Counted from the stretch's first letter, positions 22,945 through 32,674 are shown. The stretch: DNA of 64,000 nucleotides from Kaistia geumhonensis (GCF_030815145.1 NZ_JAUSWJ010000001.1:2046001-2110000); one strand, 5' to 3'. Numbers and translations are program-made. The notes: generated by a model from the sequence alone, not told the origin.

Positions 22945-23060
22945 GCTTCTGGGAGTTCGCGGCCTGCGTCGACGGCTTCAACACCGCCAACGGCGCCGAG
23001 CCGGACGTCGAGCCGCCGACGGCCGAAGAATATCACGACATGGTGCGGAGGCTCGGCTGA
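22911..23060 (+). CDS. Tail assembly chaperone, downstream frame (GTA/TIGR02216-like)
   Basis: A 49-residue frame from ATG 22911 encodes MGFTPRDVDDMSFWEFAACV and ends EEYHDMVRRLG. This is the form of the short tail chaperones found before the tape measure in GTA-like tails. It overlaps the previous gene by 34 bases in the -1 frame. It may be made alone, or as the C-terminal part of a frameshift fusion beginning at 22504. The stop overlaps the tape measure ATG. Confidence 0.78.
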   Translation: MGFTPRDVDDMSFWEFAACVDGFNTANGAEPDVEPPTAEEYHDMVRRLG

Positions 23061-24940
23061 TGGCGACCGATCTCGAAAGGCTCGTGGTGCGCCTCGAGGC
23101 GCAGATCAAGAGCTATGAGAACGCCATGAAGAAAGCCGCTGGCATCGGCGACAAGACGGCAAAGCGGATCGAGACGCGGTTCGCAACGATGAACAAGAGG
23201 CTCGATGGCTTCGGTATTGACTTCCTCAAGGGCGTCGGGGCGGGTGCCGCCGGCGCACTCCTCGCCGGTCTCAACTTGAACGCTATCCGCGATGCGGTGC
23301 GCAGTGTCGGCGATCTCTCCGATCTCGCGGACGCCCTCGGTGTCACTGCCGAACAAATTCAGGCCCTGCGCTATGCCTCCGAGCAGGCGGGCGGATCGAC
23401 GGAGGCGCTGGACTCCGGACTCTCGAAGTTCGTCAAGAATGTCTCCGACGCCGGACGCGGAACCGGCGACCTCGCGGCGGTGCTTGAAGCCAACAATGTC
23501 GCTGTGCGGGACCAGTCCGGCAATCTGCGGTCGTCAATCGACCTCCTCGGCGCATACGCTGATCTCGTGAAAGGCGCCAGGAGCCCCCAGGACCAGCTCA
23601 ACCTGGCCGTGATGGCGTTCGGAAGGTCCGCCGGGCCCGACCTGGTTGGCCTGCTGAAACAGGGCAGCGCGGGTATCAATGATCTCGTTGCCGATGCCCG
23701 GCGCGCGGGCGTCGTGCTCGGCGACGATCTCGTTGCCGAGGCCGGAGCGCTCGACGATACCCTGACAGGGCTCGAATCGCAGCTGCGGAACACGTTCGAA
23801 GAATTCGCCGTGCGCACGGCGCCGCTGCTGATCAATGGGCTGACGGGCGTCAACGAGATGCTCCGCGAGATCTCGGACACATTGGCCGGTCTGCCGCTCA
23901 AGCAGATGGACGATTTTCTCGCAAAGGTGCAGGCGGCGGTCGCAGCTTCTGGGCGCGACTTCGGTGACTTCACAGGCCTTCGGACGTCGTCACTCGCCTT
24001 GCAGCGGCGGTTCGGCATTCAGTCGCCGGCCATGAAAGCCGAGGATGCGGCCTATGCGGCCTATGAAGCGCAGCGCAACGCGGCACGATCCGGCGCCGCT
24101 CCGGCGACCGCAGGCGCGACCTCATCGCCGCCGACGGTCGTCCCCTCCATGAGCGGCGGCTCCGGGAGTGTCAGTCGCGGATCGGGCGGACCGAACGACT
24201 ACGAGCGGGCCGTCAAGTCGATCAAGGAGCGAACGCAGGCTCTCGTCGCAGAGGCCAACGCGCAGGCATCGGCCAACCCCCTCGTGACCGACTATGGCTT
24301 TGCGGTGGAAAAGGCGCGTGCAGCGCAGGATCTGCTGACGGCCGCCATGGAAGCGGGCATCGCTATCACGCCAGAGCTGCGCCAGTCGATCGACCAGCTG
24401 GCGACCGGCTATGCCGCCGTTGTCGTCGACGCCGAAAGGCTCGCAGAGGAGCAGGGACTGATCCTGCAGCGTGCGGAAGACATGCGCGACACCATGAAGG
24501 ATGTCGCCGGCGGCTTTGCATCGGATCTTCTGCGTGGCGCGAGCGCGGCTGAGGCGCTTGCCAACGCGATCCAGAAGATCTCCGACAAGCTGCTGAACGT
24601 CGCTCTCGACGCTGTCTTCGGCGGTGGCGGCGGGTCCTCAACCGGGGTGCTCGACGGAGTTATCAAATCCCTGATCGGTCACAACGCGACCGGAACGACC
24701 AACTGGCGCGGCGGGCCGACTTGGGTCGGGGAAAAGGGCCCCGAGATCGTTGACCTGCCGCGAGGCGCCCGCGTCATCCCGAACCATGTCATCGCCAGGG
24801 ACGCGGGATCCGGGAGCGGCGGCACGACCAATGTCAGCGTCTCGATCGCGACCCCGGATTCTGGAAGCTTCCAGCGTTCGCGCGGTCAGGTCGAATCCAC
24901 CATCGCGCGGGCCGTCGCGCGCGGGCAGCGCGGGCTCTAG
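23060..24940 (+). CDS. Tail tape measure protein
   Basis: A 626-residue protein that sets tail length and lines the tube. It begins MATDLERLVVRLEAQIKSYE (a coiled coil to about residue 50), has one hydrophobic segment near 55-72 (GVGAGAAGALLAGLNL), long helical regions, a Ser/Gly-rich hinge near 355-375, a second helical block, and a C-terminal GEKGPEIVDLPRGARVIPNH motif that is common to tape measure proteins. Its modest length predicts a short tail. Confidence 0.9.
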   Translation: MATDLERLVVRLEAQIKSYENAMKKAAGIGDKTAKRIETRFATMNKRLDGFGIDFLKGVGAGAAGALLAGLNLNAIRDAVRSVGDLSDLADALGVTAEQIQALRYASEQAGGSTEALDSGLSKFVKNVSDAGRGTGDLAAVLEANNVAVRDQSGNLRSSIDLLGAYADLVKGARSPQDQLNLAVMAFGRSAGPDLVGLLKQGSAGINDLVADARRAGVVLGDDLVAEAGALDDTLTGLESQLRNTFEEFAVRTAPLLINGLTGVNEMLREISDTLAGLPLKQMDDFLAKVQAAVAASGRDFGDFTGLRTSSLALQRRFGIQSPAMKAEDAAYAAYEAQRNAARSGAAPATAGATSSPPTVVPSMSGGSGSVSRGSGGPNDYERAVKSIKERTQALVAEANAQASANPLVTDYGFAVEKARAAQDLLTAAMEAGIAITPELRQSIDQLATGYAAVVVDAERLAEEQGLILQRAEDMRDTMKDVAGGFASDLLRGASAAEALANAIQKISDKLLNVALDAVFGGGGGSSTGVLDGVIKSLIGHNATGTTNWRGGPTWVGEKGPEIVDLPRGARVIPNHVIARDAGSGSGGTTNVSVSIATPDSGSFQRSRGQVESTIARAVARGQRGL

Positions 24941-24942
24941 AG

Positions 24943-25581
24943 ATGGCGTTTCACGACGTGCGCTTCCCCGTGCGGATCGCCTTCGGGTCGACCGGCGGTC
25001 CTGAGCGCAAGACCGAGATCGTCACGACCGGTTCGGGCGGCGAGGAGCGGAACGCCGTGTGGGCCAACTCGCGCCGGAAGTACAATGCGGGGTACGGCGC
25101 GACCTCGATCAGCGACATCCACAAGATCATCACGTTCTTCGAAGCGCGTGGCGGCCGCCTCAACGGCTTCCGCTTCAAGGACTGGCTGGACTATAAATCG
25201 GTCTCCCCCGACGCCGCGATAGCGCCGACCGATCAGTTGATCGGGACTGGAACCGGCGCCCTCGCGACCTTTCAGCTGCGCAAGACCTATACGTCCGGTG
25301 CGCAAAGCTGGGCGCGGACAATCCAGAAGCCCGTTTCGGGCACCGTCCGGGTGGCGGTCAACGGTGTCGAGAAGACGAGCGGTACGCATTTCAACGTCGA
25401 TCACTCGACAGGGATCGTCACCTTCACCGGCGGCAACATCCCGACCGCGGGACAGGACGTCCGCGCCGGCTTCGAATTCGACGTGCCGGTGCGCTTCGAC
25501 GTCGATTTCCTCTCGATCAACCTGGCGCATTTTCGGGTCGGCGAGGTGCCGGACATTCCGCTCATCGAGATCAGGCCATGA
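24943..25581 (+). CDS. Distal tail / DUF2460 protein (GTA gp12-like)
   Basis: A 212-residue protein with FHDVRFPVRIAFGSTGGPER, KYNAGYGATSISDIHKIITF, RLNGFRFKDWLDYKS and the end VDFLSINLAHFRVGEVPDIP, all landmarks of TIGR02217/DUF2460. In gene transfer agents the equivalent is the distal tail ring that joins tube and hub. It starts two bases after the tape measure stop and overlaps the next ATG. Confidence 0.9.
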   Translation: MAFHDVRFPVRIAFGSTGGPERKTEIVTTGSGGEERNAVWANSRRKYNAGYGATSISDIHKIITFFEARGGRLNGFRFKDWLDYKSVSPDAAIAPTDQLIGTGTGALATFQLRKTYTSGAQSWARTIQKPVSGTVRVAVNGVEKTSGTHFNVDHSTGIVTFTGGNIPTAGQDVRAGFEFDVPVRFDVDFLSINLAHFRVGEVPDIPLIEIRP

Positions 25582-26471
25582 AGACCCTTCCTGCTGGGCT
25601 GCAGGCTCATCTCGACACCGGGGCGACGACGCTTTGCTGGTGCTGGAAGGTTGCGCGCCGCGACGGCCTCACCTTGGGCTTCACGGACCACGATGTCGCC
25701 TTCGCTTTCGACGGCGTCACCTATGACGCGGCGACTGGCTTCACGGCGACGGAAATCGAGGCCAATCTTGGTCTCAGCGTCGACAATCTCGATGTCGAGA
25801 GCGCGATCTCATCGGACCTCATCACGGCCGACGACATCACGGCCGGACGATGGGATGATGCGACGGTCGAGATCTGGCGCGTCAACTGGTCCGATGCATC
25901 GCAGCGCATCCTCGTCCGCAAGGGTTCGATCGGCGAGGTCACGCATGGGTCGGTTGCATTCAGTGCCGAGATCCGCGGGCTGGCGCACGAGCTCAACCAG
26001 TCGAAGGGCAACACCTATCAGCGGATGTGCGCAGCGGTCCTCGGTGATGGCCGTTGCAAGATCAACCTGGCAGCTGCGGAGTTCCAAGGCAGCGGAAGCG
26101 TGTCGGTTGCCCTGGACGGACGCTATCTGAGCGTCTCTGGCCTCGAGGACTTTGCCGAAGGGTGGTTCACCTTCGGCGTGCTCACCTTCACATCAGGGGC
26201 CAACGCAGGCGTCGCGATCGAGGTGCGCCAGAATCTCTGGCGGCAATCGGACGTCACGATCACGCTCTGGCAGCGCGCTCCGCTTCCGATCGCGCCCGGC
26301 GATACCTTCACCATCGTCGCCGGCTGCGACAAGACTTTCGCGACCTGCAAGGCGAAGTTCGACAATCACCTGAACTTCCGCGGCTTCCCTTATATCCCCG
26401 GCAATGATGCCGTGCTGCGCGTCGCCAAAAAGAGCGACACGGAAAATGACGGCAGCTCCTTCTTCAATTGA
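25578..26471 (+). CDS. Baseplate hub protein, DUF2163 / phage BR0599 (GTA gp13-like)
   Basis: A 297-residue hub protein. N-terminal landmarks are FTDHDVAFAFDGVTYDAATG and FTATEIEANLGLSVDNLDVE (DUF2163); the C-terminal third carries the cysteine-bearing segments QRMCAAVLGDGRCKIN and AGCDKTFATCKAKFDNHLNF and ends near FPYIPGNDAVL, typical of the phage BR0599 domain. In the gene transfer agent the four conserved cysteines bind an iron-sulfur cluster, and all are present here. Confidence 0.9.
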   Translation: MKTLPAGLQAHLDTGATTLCWCWKVARRDGLTLGFTDHDVAFAFDGVTYDAATGFTATEIEANLGLSVDNLDVESAISSDLITADDITAGRWDDATVEIWRVNWSDASQRILVRKGSIGEVTHGSVAFSAEIRGLAHELNQSKGNTYQRMCAAVLGDGRCKINLAAAEFQGSGSVSVALDGRYLSVSGLEDFAEGWFTFGVLTFTSGANAGVAIEVRQNLWRQSDVTITLWQRAPLPIAPGDTFTIVAGCDKTFATCKAKFDNHLNFRGFPYIPGNDAVLRVAKKSDTENDGSSFFN

Positions 26472-26892
26472 CCGGGCCGCGGTCCTCGCTGTGGCGCGGA
26501 CGTGGGTCGGCACGCCCTATCATCATCAGGCCTCCCTCAAGGGCGTCGGCTGTGACTGTCTCGGGCTCATCCGCGGCATCTGGCGGGAGATCTATGGTTC
26601 CGAACCGGAATTGCCGCCGGCCTATAGCAGCGACTGGTCCGAGGCGACGGGCCGGGAGACTTTGCTCGAGGCGGCGCGCCGTCATCTCGTGCCGATTTCG
26701 GCGGATAAGGCCATCTGTGCCGATGTCGTGCTGTTCCGCTGGCGCGACCATCTTCCGGCGAAACATGCCGGCATCCTGATCGGCGACGATCGCGTCCTTC
26801 ACTCACAAGAGAAGGACGGCGTGGTCGCCTTCTCCCTCACTCCATGGTGGCGCCGGCGCATCGCCGCTGCCTTCCGATTTCCGGGTCTCTAG
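26446..26892 (+). CDS. NlpC/P60 cell-wall peptidase of the tail (GTA gp14-like)
   Basis: A 148-residue cysteine peptidase expected to open peptidoglycan during infection. Cys38 in GVGCDCLGLIRG is the nucleophile, His in AKHAGILIGDD and the polar residue in VLHSQEKDG complete the triad. ATG 26446 is chosen, which makes the gene overlap the hub gene by 26 bases; the family's usual N-terminus (a helix leading to WVGTPYHHQASLKGVGCDCL) starts after it. Confidence 0.88.
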   Translation: MTAAPSSIDRAAVLAVARTWVGTPYHHQASLKGVGCDCLGLIRGIWREIYGSEPELPPAYSSDWSEATGRETLLEAARRHLVPISADKAICADVVLFRWRDHLPAKHAGILIGDDRVLHSQEKDGVVAFSLTPWWRRRIAAAFRFPGL

Positions 26893-29800
26893 TTGGCAAC
26901 CATCCTGCTCTCAACGGCCGGCGCTGCCATCGGCAGCGTCTTCGGCCCCGTCGGCACGCTGGTCGGACGGGCGCTCGGCGCCTTCGCCGGCGCAGCCATC
27001 GACAATGCTGTCGTCAACGCGCTCACGCCCGCGACGCAGCAGGCGGGTCCACGCCTGACCACGACCGACATCACGAATTCGACCGAAGGGGCGGTCATCC
27101 CAAGGGTCTATGGTCGCGCGCGCATGGGCTGCCAGATCTTCTGGGCTACGCATTTCGAGGAAGTCATCGAGACCGACACGTCGGGCGGCAAGGGCGGCGG
27201 GTCTCGGGTCGAAACGACGACCTACCGCTACTATGCCAACTTCGCGGTCGGCATCTGCGAAGGGCCGATTACCACCATCGGGCGGATCTGGTTCGATGGA
27301 CAGGAGGTCGACCAGCTCCTCATCACCTATCGCTACTATCGGGGCGACGAATACCACGTCGTCGACTCTCTCATGGAGGCGAAGGAAGGCAGCGGCAACT
27401 CGCCGGCCTATCGCGGGCTGGCCTATATCGTCTTCGAGCGACTGCCGCTCGAGGATTACGGCAATCGTATCCCGCAGGTGCATGTCGAGGTGTTCCGCTC
27501 GGTCGGCGACCTCGAGCCGATGATCGAGGGGGTGGCGATCATCCCTGGCAACGAGTTCCTCTACGAAGGCGAGCCGATCACCGCCAATGACGACGAGTTC
27601 GGCGGATATGGCGATAACCGGCATACCCTCACGGCGGTGTCGGACTGGTACGCATCCATCGGCCGCCTTCAATGGCTGGCGCCGGAGCTCAAATCGGTGC
27701 TGTTCGTCGTGCCGTGGTTCGGCGACGATCTGCGCTGCGGCGTGTGCACCGTCCGCCCGAAGGTCATCGACAATACGCGGACGACCGTACCCTTCCCGTG
27801 GGTAGTCGCGGGTCTCACGCGCACCACGGCCTTGGTCGTGACGCAGTTCGAAGGAGCATCCGCCTATGGCGGCACGCCGAACGACGGCAGTGTGATCCGG
27901 GCAATCCAGGACCTGTCGTCACGCGGCATTGCGGTCACGCTGCTGCCTTTCATGATGATGGATATCGCGCATGGCAACGGGCTGCCAGATCCCTATGGCG
28001 GCAGCGAGCAGCCGGGCTACCCATGGCGTGGCCGCGTCACCTGTTCGCCCGCTCCGGGACAGCCTGGCACCGTCGACAAGACGGGTACGGCCGCCTCGCA
28101 GGTGGCGAGCTTCGTCGGTTCAGCGGCGCCGGCCGATTTCGGTTTCACCGGCGGCAACATCACCTATGTCGGCCCGGCGGAATGGAGCTATCGCCGCTTC
28201 ATCCTGCACTATGCGAAGCTCGCGCAGGTTGCCGGCGGCGTGAGCAGTTTCCTGATCGGGTCGGAGATGATCGGCCTCACGCAGGTGCGCAGCGGCGCCT
28301 CGACCTATCCTTTTGTCAACGCTCTGAAGACCCTCGCCGCAGATGTAAAGGGGATGCTTGGAAGCGTCGTTGACGTCGGTTATGCGGCTGACTGGTCCGA
28401 GTATCATTCGCACCGTCCGTCCGATGGCTCGAGCGATGTCTATTTCAATCTCGACCCGCTGTGGTCGGACAGCAATATCGACTTCATCGGCATCGACAAC
28501 TACATGCCGCTTTCCGACTGGCGCGATGGAGAAAGCCATCTTGACTATGTGAACGGCCTCGGGACATCGATCTATGACGACGCTTATCTGCGCGGCAATG
28601 TCGAAGGCGGCGAGCTCTATGACTGGTATTATGCCAGCATGGCGGCGCGCAATGCGCAGACGCGAACGCCGATCGTCGATGCCAGCCCGGCGTCCGAGCA
28701 TTGGGTTTTCCGCCAGAAGGACGTCCGCAACTGGTGGCTGAACGCGCACCATGACCGGCCCGGAGGCGTCCGCGCCGGCTCTTCGACAGCGTGGACGCCG
28801 CAGTCGAAGCCGATCGTCTTCACCGAGCTCGGTTGCGGAGCCGTGGACAAGGGTTCGAACCAGCCGAACCTCTTCCTCGACGCAAAATCGTCGGAAAGTG
28901 GCTGGCCGTACTATTCGAACCATGCCCGCGACGATGCCATGCAGCGGGCCTTTCTCGAGGCGCTCCTCGGCTATTGGCGCGACAACAATCTCCCGGGCAT
29001 GATTGATCTCGCCCGGTCGAATGTCTGGTGCTGGGATATCAGGCCTTGGCCGTCATTTCCGGAAGACCAGAACATCTGGGGTGACTCTCCAAATTGGGAT
29101 CGCGGCCACTGGCTGAACGGCCGTCTGGCAACGGCGCCTGCTCGCGAGACGATCAGAGCGGTCCTCGCGGATTACGGGTTCACGGACGGCTTCGTCGAGG
29201 CGATCCCCAGCGTTGTCGAGGGCGTCACCGTCGATACGGTCGGAAGCGCCCGCAGCATCCTGGAGTCCATCGCTCCGATCCATTCCTTCGATGCCGTCGA
29301 GAGCGAGGGCAAGATCAAGTTTGTCCGGCGCCTCGGCCGTCTGAGTTCGGTGACGATCGCTTCGGACGATCTCGTTGCCGAGCAATCCGACGGGCCACTC
29401 TGGACGGAGACTCGCGGCCAAGAGACCGAGCTTCCGGACGCCGTGAAAGTGACGTTCGGCGACCCGGTCCGCGACGACCAGCCGGGTTCGGCGGAGGCGC
29501 GCCGATCATCCGGCGGCAGCATCCGTACGGTGACGATCGACTTGCCCGTCATCATGCCGGAAACGCGGGGCCGGGCAGCCAGCGAGACGCTGCTGCACGA
29601 AGCGTGGATCGGCCGCGACAAGCTTGCGTTCAGCGTGCCGCCGTCCTTTGCGCGGCTCGATCCCGGCGACATCTTCATCTTCGCCGCGACCGGCAATCGT
29701 CGATATCGTGTCACCGGGATCACCGATGGCGCCAGCCGCCGGATCGCGGCTGAAGCCGCCGATCCCGACCACTATGCGCCGGTCGAGATGCCTCGCTCGG

Positions 29801-30789
29801 CCGGGCCTCGGGCCATGCAGGTGCAACTCATCGATCCGCTGGCGGTCTTCGTCGACGGACCGATGCTGGCATCCAGCGACAAGGATTATGTCGGCTATGT
29901 CGGCGCCGTAGCGGCGCCCTTCCGCTCGGGGGTCGCACTCTATCGCTCGCCGACAGACTCCGGTTTTGCGCTCGACAGCGTCTGCACCGCGCCGGCGATC
30001 ATCGGCGAGACCCGCTACGCCTTTTATTCGGGCCCTGTTGGGCGCTGGGACCGCGCCGGCAGCCTCTATGTGAAGCTCGTCCGCGGCGAGATGTCGTCGG
30101 CGCAGGAGGATCTCGTCCTGAACGGCAGCAACGTGCTGCTGGTCCAGAACCAGGACGGCGAATGGGAGGTCATCCAGTTCGCGACGGCCACGCTCGATGG
30201 CGTGCGCAGCTATGTCTTGACGGATCTGCTGCGCGGCCAGCTGGGGACCGAGCATGCCATGCGCGACCCGGTCCCGGCCGGCGCCAGGGTGATGATGGTC
30301 AACCGAGCCGTTCTGCAGCCAAGCATGGGTCAGGCGAACACGGGGCTTGCTCTCAACTGGCGGTATGGACCCGCCGACCGCGCCTATAGCGACCCGGCCT
30401 ATCGCGATCTGGCCTTTACGTTTGCAGGCAAGGGGCGACGCCCGCTTTCTCCGGTCCAGTTCCGGGGGCAGCGCGACCCATCGAGTGGGGATTGGTCGCT
30501 CCGATGGATCAGGCGGACCCGCATCGAAGGTGACTCCTGGGGAGCGGCAGAAGTGCCGCTCGGCGAGGCTTCGGAAGGCTATCGCGTGTGGGTGATCGAC
30601 CAGGGCGACGGTTCCATCAAGCGCACGACGGACGTGAGCAGCCCGTCATGGATTTACACCTCGAGCATGCAGGCGGCCGACTTCGGCACCGGGCAATGGA
30701 GCGTGCTGCTGCGGGTCGCTCAATTCAGTGATGCCTACGGCCTCGGCATCTCGGGTCAGGAACTCGTCTGGAACAGGGAAGCCGCATGA
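26893..30789 (+). CDS. GTA TIM-barrel / host specificity hub protein
   Basis: A 1298-residue central tail protein. It begins at TTG directly after the previous stop with the canonical MATILLSTAGAAIGSVFGPV segment, a membrane-active-looking hydrophobic N-terminus. Residues about 230-750 form the GTA TIM-barrel (glycoside-hydrolase-like) domain, with YPWRGRVTCSPAP, FIGIDNYMPLSDWRDGE and KPIVFTELGCGAVDKGSNQP (Glu at the catalytic strand position), and the rest matches the tail-J-like domain (LDPGDIFIFAATGNRRYRVT). It should trigger contact with the cell and may cut surface glycan. Confidence 0.93.
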   Translation: MATILLSTAGAAIGSVFGPVGTLVGRALGAFAGAAIDNAVVNALTPATQQAGPRLTTTDITNSTEGAVIPRVYGRARMGCQIFWATHFEEVIETDTSGGKGGGSRVETTTYRYYANFAVGICEGPITTIGRIWFDGQEVDQLLITYRYYRGDEYHVVDSLMEAKEGSGNSPAYRGLAYIVFERLPLEDYGNRIPQVHVEVFRSVGDLEPMIEGVAIIPGNEFLYEGEPITANDDEFGGYGDNRHTLTAVSDWYASIGRLQWLAPELKSVLFVVPWFGDDLRCGVCTVRPKVIDNTRTTVPFPWVVAGLTRTTALVVTQFEGASAYGGTPNDGSVIRAIQDLSSRGIAVTLLPFMMMDIAHGNGLPDPYGGSEQPGYPWRGRVTCSPAPGQPGTVDKTGTAASQVASFVGSAAPADFGFTGGNITYVGPAEWSYRRFILHYAKLAQVAGGVSSFLIGSEMIGLTQVRSGASTYPFVNALKTLAADVKGMLGSVVDVGYAADWSEYHSHRPSDGSSDVYFNLDPLWSDSNIDFIGIDNYMPLSDWRDGESHLDYVNGLGTSIYDDAYLRGNVEGGELYDWYYASMAARNAQTRTPIVDASPASEHWVFRQKDVRNWWLNAHHDRPGGVRAGSSTAWTPQSKPIVFTELGCGAVDKGSNQPNLFLDAKSSESGWPYYSNHARDDAMQRAFLEALLGYWRDNNLPGMIDLARSNVWCWDIRPWPSFPEDQNIWGDSPNWDRGHWLNGRLATAPARETIRAVLADYGFTDGFVEAIPSVVEGVTVDTVGSARSILESIAPIHSFDAVESEGKIKFVRRLGRLSSVTIASDDLVAEQSDGPLWTETRGQETELPDAVKVTFGDPVRDDQPGSAEARRSSGGSIRTVTIDLPVIMPETRGRAASETLLHEAWIGRDKLAFSVPPSFARLDPGDIFIFAATGNRRYRVTGITDGASRRIAAEAADPDHYAPVEMPRSAGPRAMQVQLIDPLAVFVDGPMLASSDKDYVGYVGAVAAPFRSGVALYRSPTDSGFALDSVCTAPAIIGETRYAFYSGPVGRWDRAGSLYVKLVRGEMSSAQEDLVLNGSNVLLVQNQDGEWEVIQFATATLDGVRSYVLTDLLRGQLGTEHAMRDPVPAGARVMMVNRAVLQPSMGQANTGLALNWRYGPADRAYSDPAYRDLAFTFAGKGRRPLSPVQFRGQRDPSSGDWSLRWIRRTRIEGDSWGAAEVPLGEASEGYRVWVIDQGDGSIKRTTDVSSPSWIYTSSMQAADFGTGQWSVLLRVAQFSDAYGLGISGQELVWNREAA

Positions 30790-31445
30790 GCGAATCCGCA
30801 CGCCTGAAGCTGCCTTACCTCGCGGCGTCGCAAGCGCAGAAGCATGTCACGCACAACGAAGCGTTGACGATCCTCGACGCCCTCGTGAGCGCGCGCGCGC
30901 TCGACAAGGATACCGCGTCGCCTCCGGGCGGGGCATCCGATGGCGATGCCTACATCGTGCCGGTCGGCGCTACCGGCGCATGGTCGGGCTGGGACAACAG
31001 CTTCGCAGAGCGTCAGGACGGCATCTGGCGCCGGTTCCTTCCCTTCGACGGACTGATCGTCTGGGTGAGCGACGAAAGCCGTCAGTATCGCTGGAACGCC
31101 ACTGCAAGTGCCTGGCAGGCCTTCGGCGAGTTGCGCCCGGCGAGGAACGGGAGCGGCACCACTGACGCGCTCGCGCTCACCGATCTCGGGAAGCAGGTCA
31201 TCCTCACCAATGGATCGGCCATCACCCTAACGCTGCCGAACAGCCTTCCTGTCGGCTTCCAGTGCATCGTCATTCAAGGCGGCGCCGGCGCCGTGACATT
31301 CTCGCCCGCGAGCGGGGCGTCGCTGAAGAACAGGAACAGCCACACGAAGACGTCCGGCCTCGACGCGCTCGTGACGGTGCTCGTTCGGGCGAATTCCGGC
31401 GGCTCCAGCGCCGTCTTCCACATTGCCGGCGACACCGCGGCATAG
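30786..31445 (+). CDS. DUF2793 tail protein
   Basis: A 219-residue protein with the characteristic opening ARLKLPYLAASQAQKHVTHN EALTILDALV and YRWNATASAWQAFGE, the DUF2793 family found right after the GTA-like hub protein. The C-terminal half is beta-rich (GFQCIVIQGGAGAVTFSPAS), as in fibre tips or collars. The ATG overlaps the stop of the hub gene. A role at the tail tip is inferred from position. Confidence 0.86.
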   Translation: MSESARLKLPYLAASQAQKHVTHNEALTILDALVSARALDKDTASPPGGASDGDAYIVPVGATGAWSGWDNSFAERQDGIWRRFLPFDGLIVWVSDESRQYRWNATASAWQAFGELRPARNGSGTTDALALTDLGKQVILTNGSAITLTLPNSLPVGFQCIVIQGGAGAVTFSPASGASLKNRNSHTKTSGLDALVTVLVRANSGGSSAVFHIAGDTAA

Positions 31446-31469
31446 ACCGCTTCAACATCGGGGATCTCG

Positions 31470-31871
31470 ATGACTACGCTGCAGGATATCTCTGTGTGGC
31501 GCGGAAACTCGCTGCCGCCGATCGAGTGGACATGGGCAGATGGCTACGCTGGCACCGCGCAATGCCAGCTTACTGTCTGGCGTCGCGGCAAGCGCCTTTT
31601 CACGGTCGACAGCGGCGCCGGGCTGACGATCGATCCCTACGGTCGCCGATTCATCTGGGAGCCGACAGTCGACCAGTCGCGCCAGCTGCCGTTGGGCCGT
31701 CTCTGCGACTACGAGCTCGAAGACCGCGTCGGGGGCGAGCAGACGCTCTTTGCAGGCGCGGTTATCGGCATTGGCGGGCTCAACCTCGACGACGGCGCGA
31801 CGCAGCCGGGCGGCAGCCTCGACTTCTCCTACACCGGCAACACCGATCAAGAACTGGACGGATGGATCTGA
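31470..31871 (+). CDS. Hypothetical tail-tip protein (133 aa)
   Basis: The product starts MTTLQDISVWRGNSLPPIEW and alternates short beta strands with glycine turns (QCQLTVWRRGKRLFTVDSGA, RLCDYELEDRVGGEQTLF). No family is recognised. It stands between DUF2793 and another tail-region protein, so a structural or chaperone role at the tail tip is likely. Its TGA overlaps the next ATG. Confidence 0.7.
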   Translation: MTTLQDISVWRGNSLPPIEWTWADGYAGTAQCQLTVWRRGKRLFTVDSGAGLTIDPYGRRFIWEPTVDQSRQLPLGRLCDYELEDRVGGEQTLFAGAVIGIGGLNLDDGATQPGGSLDFSYTGNTDQELDGWI

Positions 31872-32665
31872 TGGCCGCAACGCTCGTCACAAAGTACATC
31901 AAGGATGCAATCGGTGGCCTGATGCCGCGTCGTGTCGTCAACACGAGCGGCACGGATGACGGCCCTTTCATCGCCCTGCAGATCATCGCCAGGCCGGACG
32001 GTTCGGCAGCGGTTGACCTTGAGGCGCTGAACGCGGCGCTCGTCGAGGCGGTAGGCGATGCCGCAGCGGTGCTGCCGACCGGGGCCGCTACTCAGACGAC
32101 GCTTGCTGCCGTGCTCGCGGCACTGCAGGCGCAGAAGACGGGCGCGCCCGCCGATCCGCAGGTCTCCGTCGGCCCCGCCAAGATCGTAACGGCGACGCTC
32201 ACGCGCCCCGCCGATACCGCCGTTTATGCGACCGGCGACCTCATCGCGAACTCGACGACGGCCGGCTCGGTCGCGCCGATGGCGCTCGCGGTCGCCCGCA
32301 CGAACGACGTGACCGGGATGGTCCGAAAGGTCCGCCTCGCCACCAGCAACGCCGCCTGGGCCAACAACACCGTCCGCGTCCATCTCTTCCGGAGCGTGCC
32401 GACGAGCGCGGTCGGTGACAACGGCGCCTTCTCCGGCGCGGTCAACGGCATCGCCTCGGTCCATCTGGGCTATTTCGACGTGACCTTCGATGTCGCCTTT
32501 TCGGACGGGGCCAAGGGCGAGGGGGCGCCGAACGCGGGCAGCGAGATCAATTTCGAGCCGGCCGCCGGCACCGCCAATATCTACGCCCTGCTCGAGGTGC
32601 GAGGCGCCTACACCCCGGCATCCGGCCAGACCTTCGCCCTGGCGCTCGAAGTCCTCCAGAACTGA
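31871..32665 (+). CDS. Hypothetical phage tail-region protein (264 aa)
   Basis: ATG 31871 overlaps the previous stop and has GGATGGA upstream; ATG 31862 in frame is the alternative. The N-terminal part (AATLVTKYIKDAIGGLMP) is followed by a segment that repeats alanines and valines, then a beta-rich half with VTATLTRPADTAVYATGDLI, VRKVRLATSNAAWANNTVRV and FRSVPTSAVGDNGAFSG, the pattern of small tail-fibre or appendage modules in related prophages. No enzyme motif is visible. Confidence 0.72.
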   Translation: MAATLVTKYIKDAIGGLMPRRVVNTSGTDDGPFIALQIIARPDGSAAVDLEALNAALVEAVGDAAAVLPTGAATQTTLAAVLAALQAQKTGAPADPQVSVGPAKIVTATLTRPADTAVYATGDLIANSTTAGSVAPMALAVARTNDVTGMVRKVRLATSNAAWANNTVRVHLFRSVPTSAVGDNGAFSGAVNGIASVHLGYFDVTFDVAFSDGAKGEGAPNAGSEINFEPAAGTANIYALLEVRGAYTPASGQTFALALEVLQN

Positions 32666-32674
32666 GAGGCCCGG

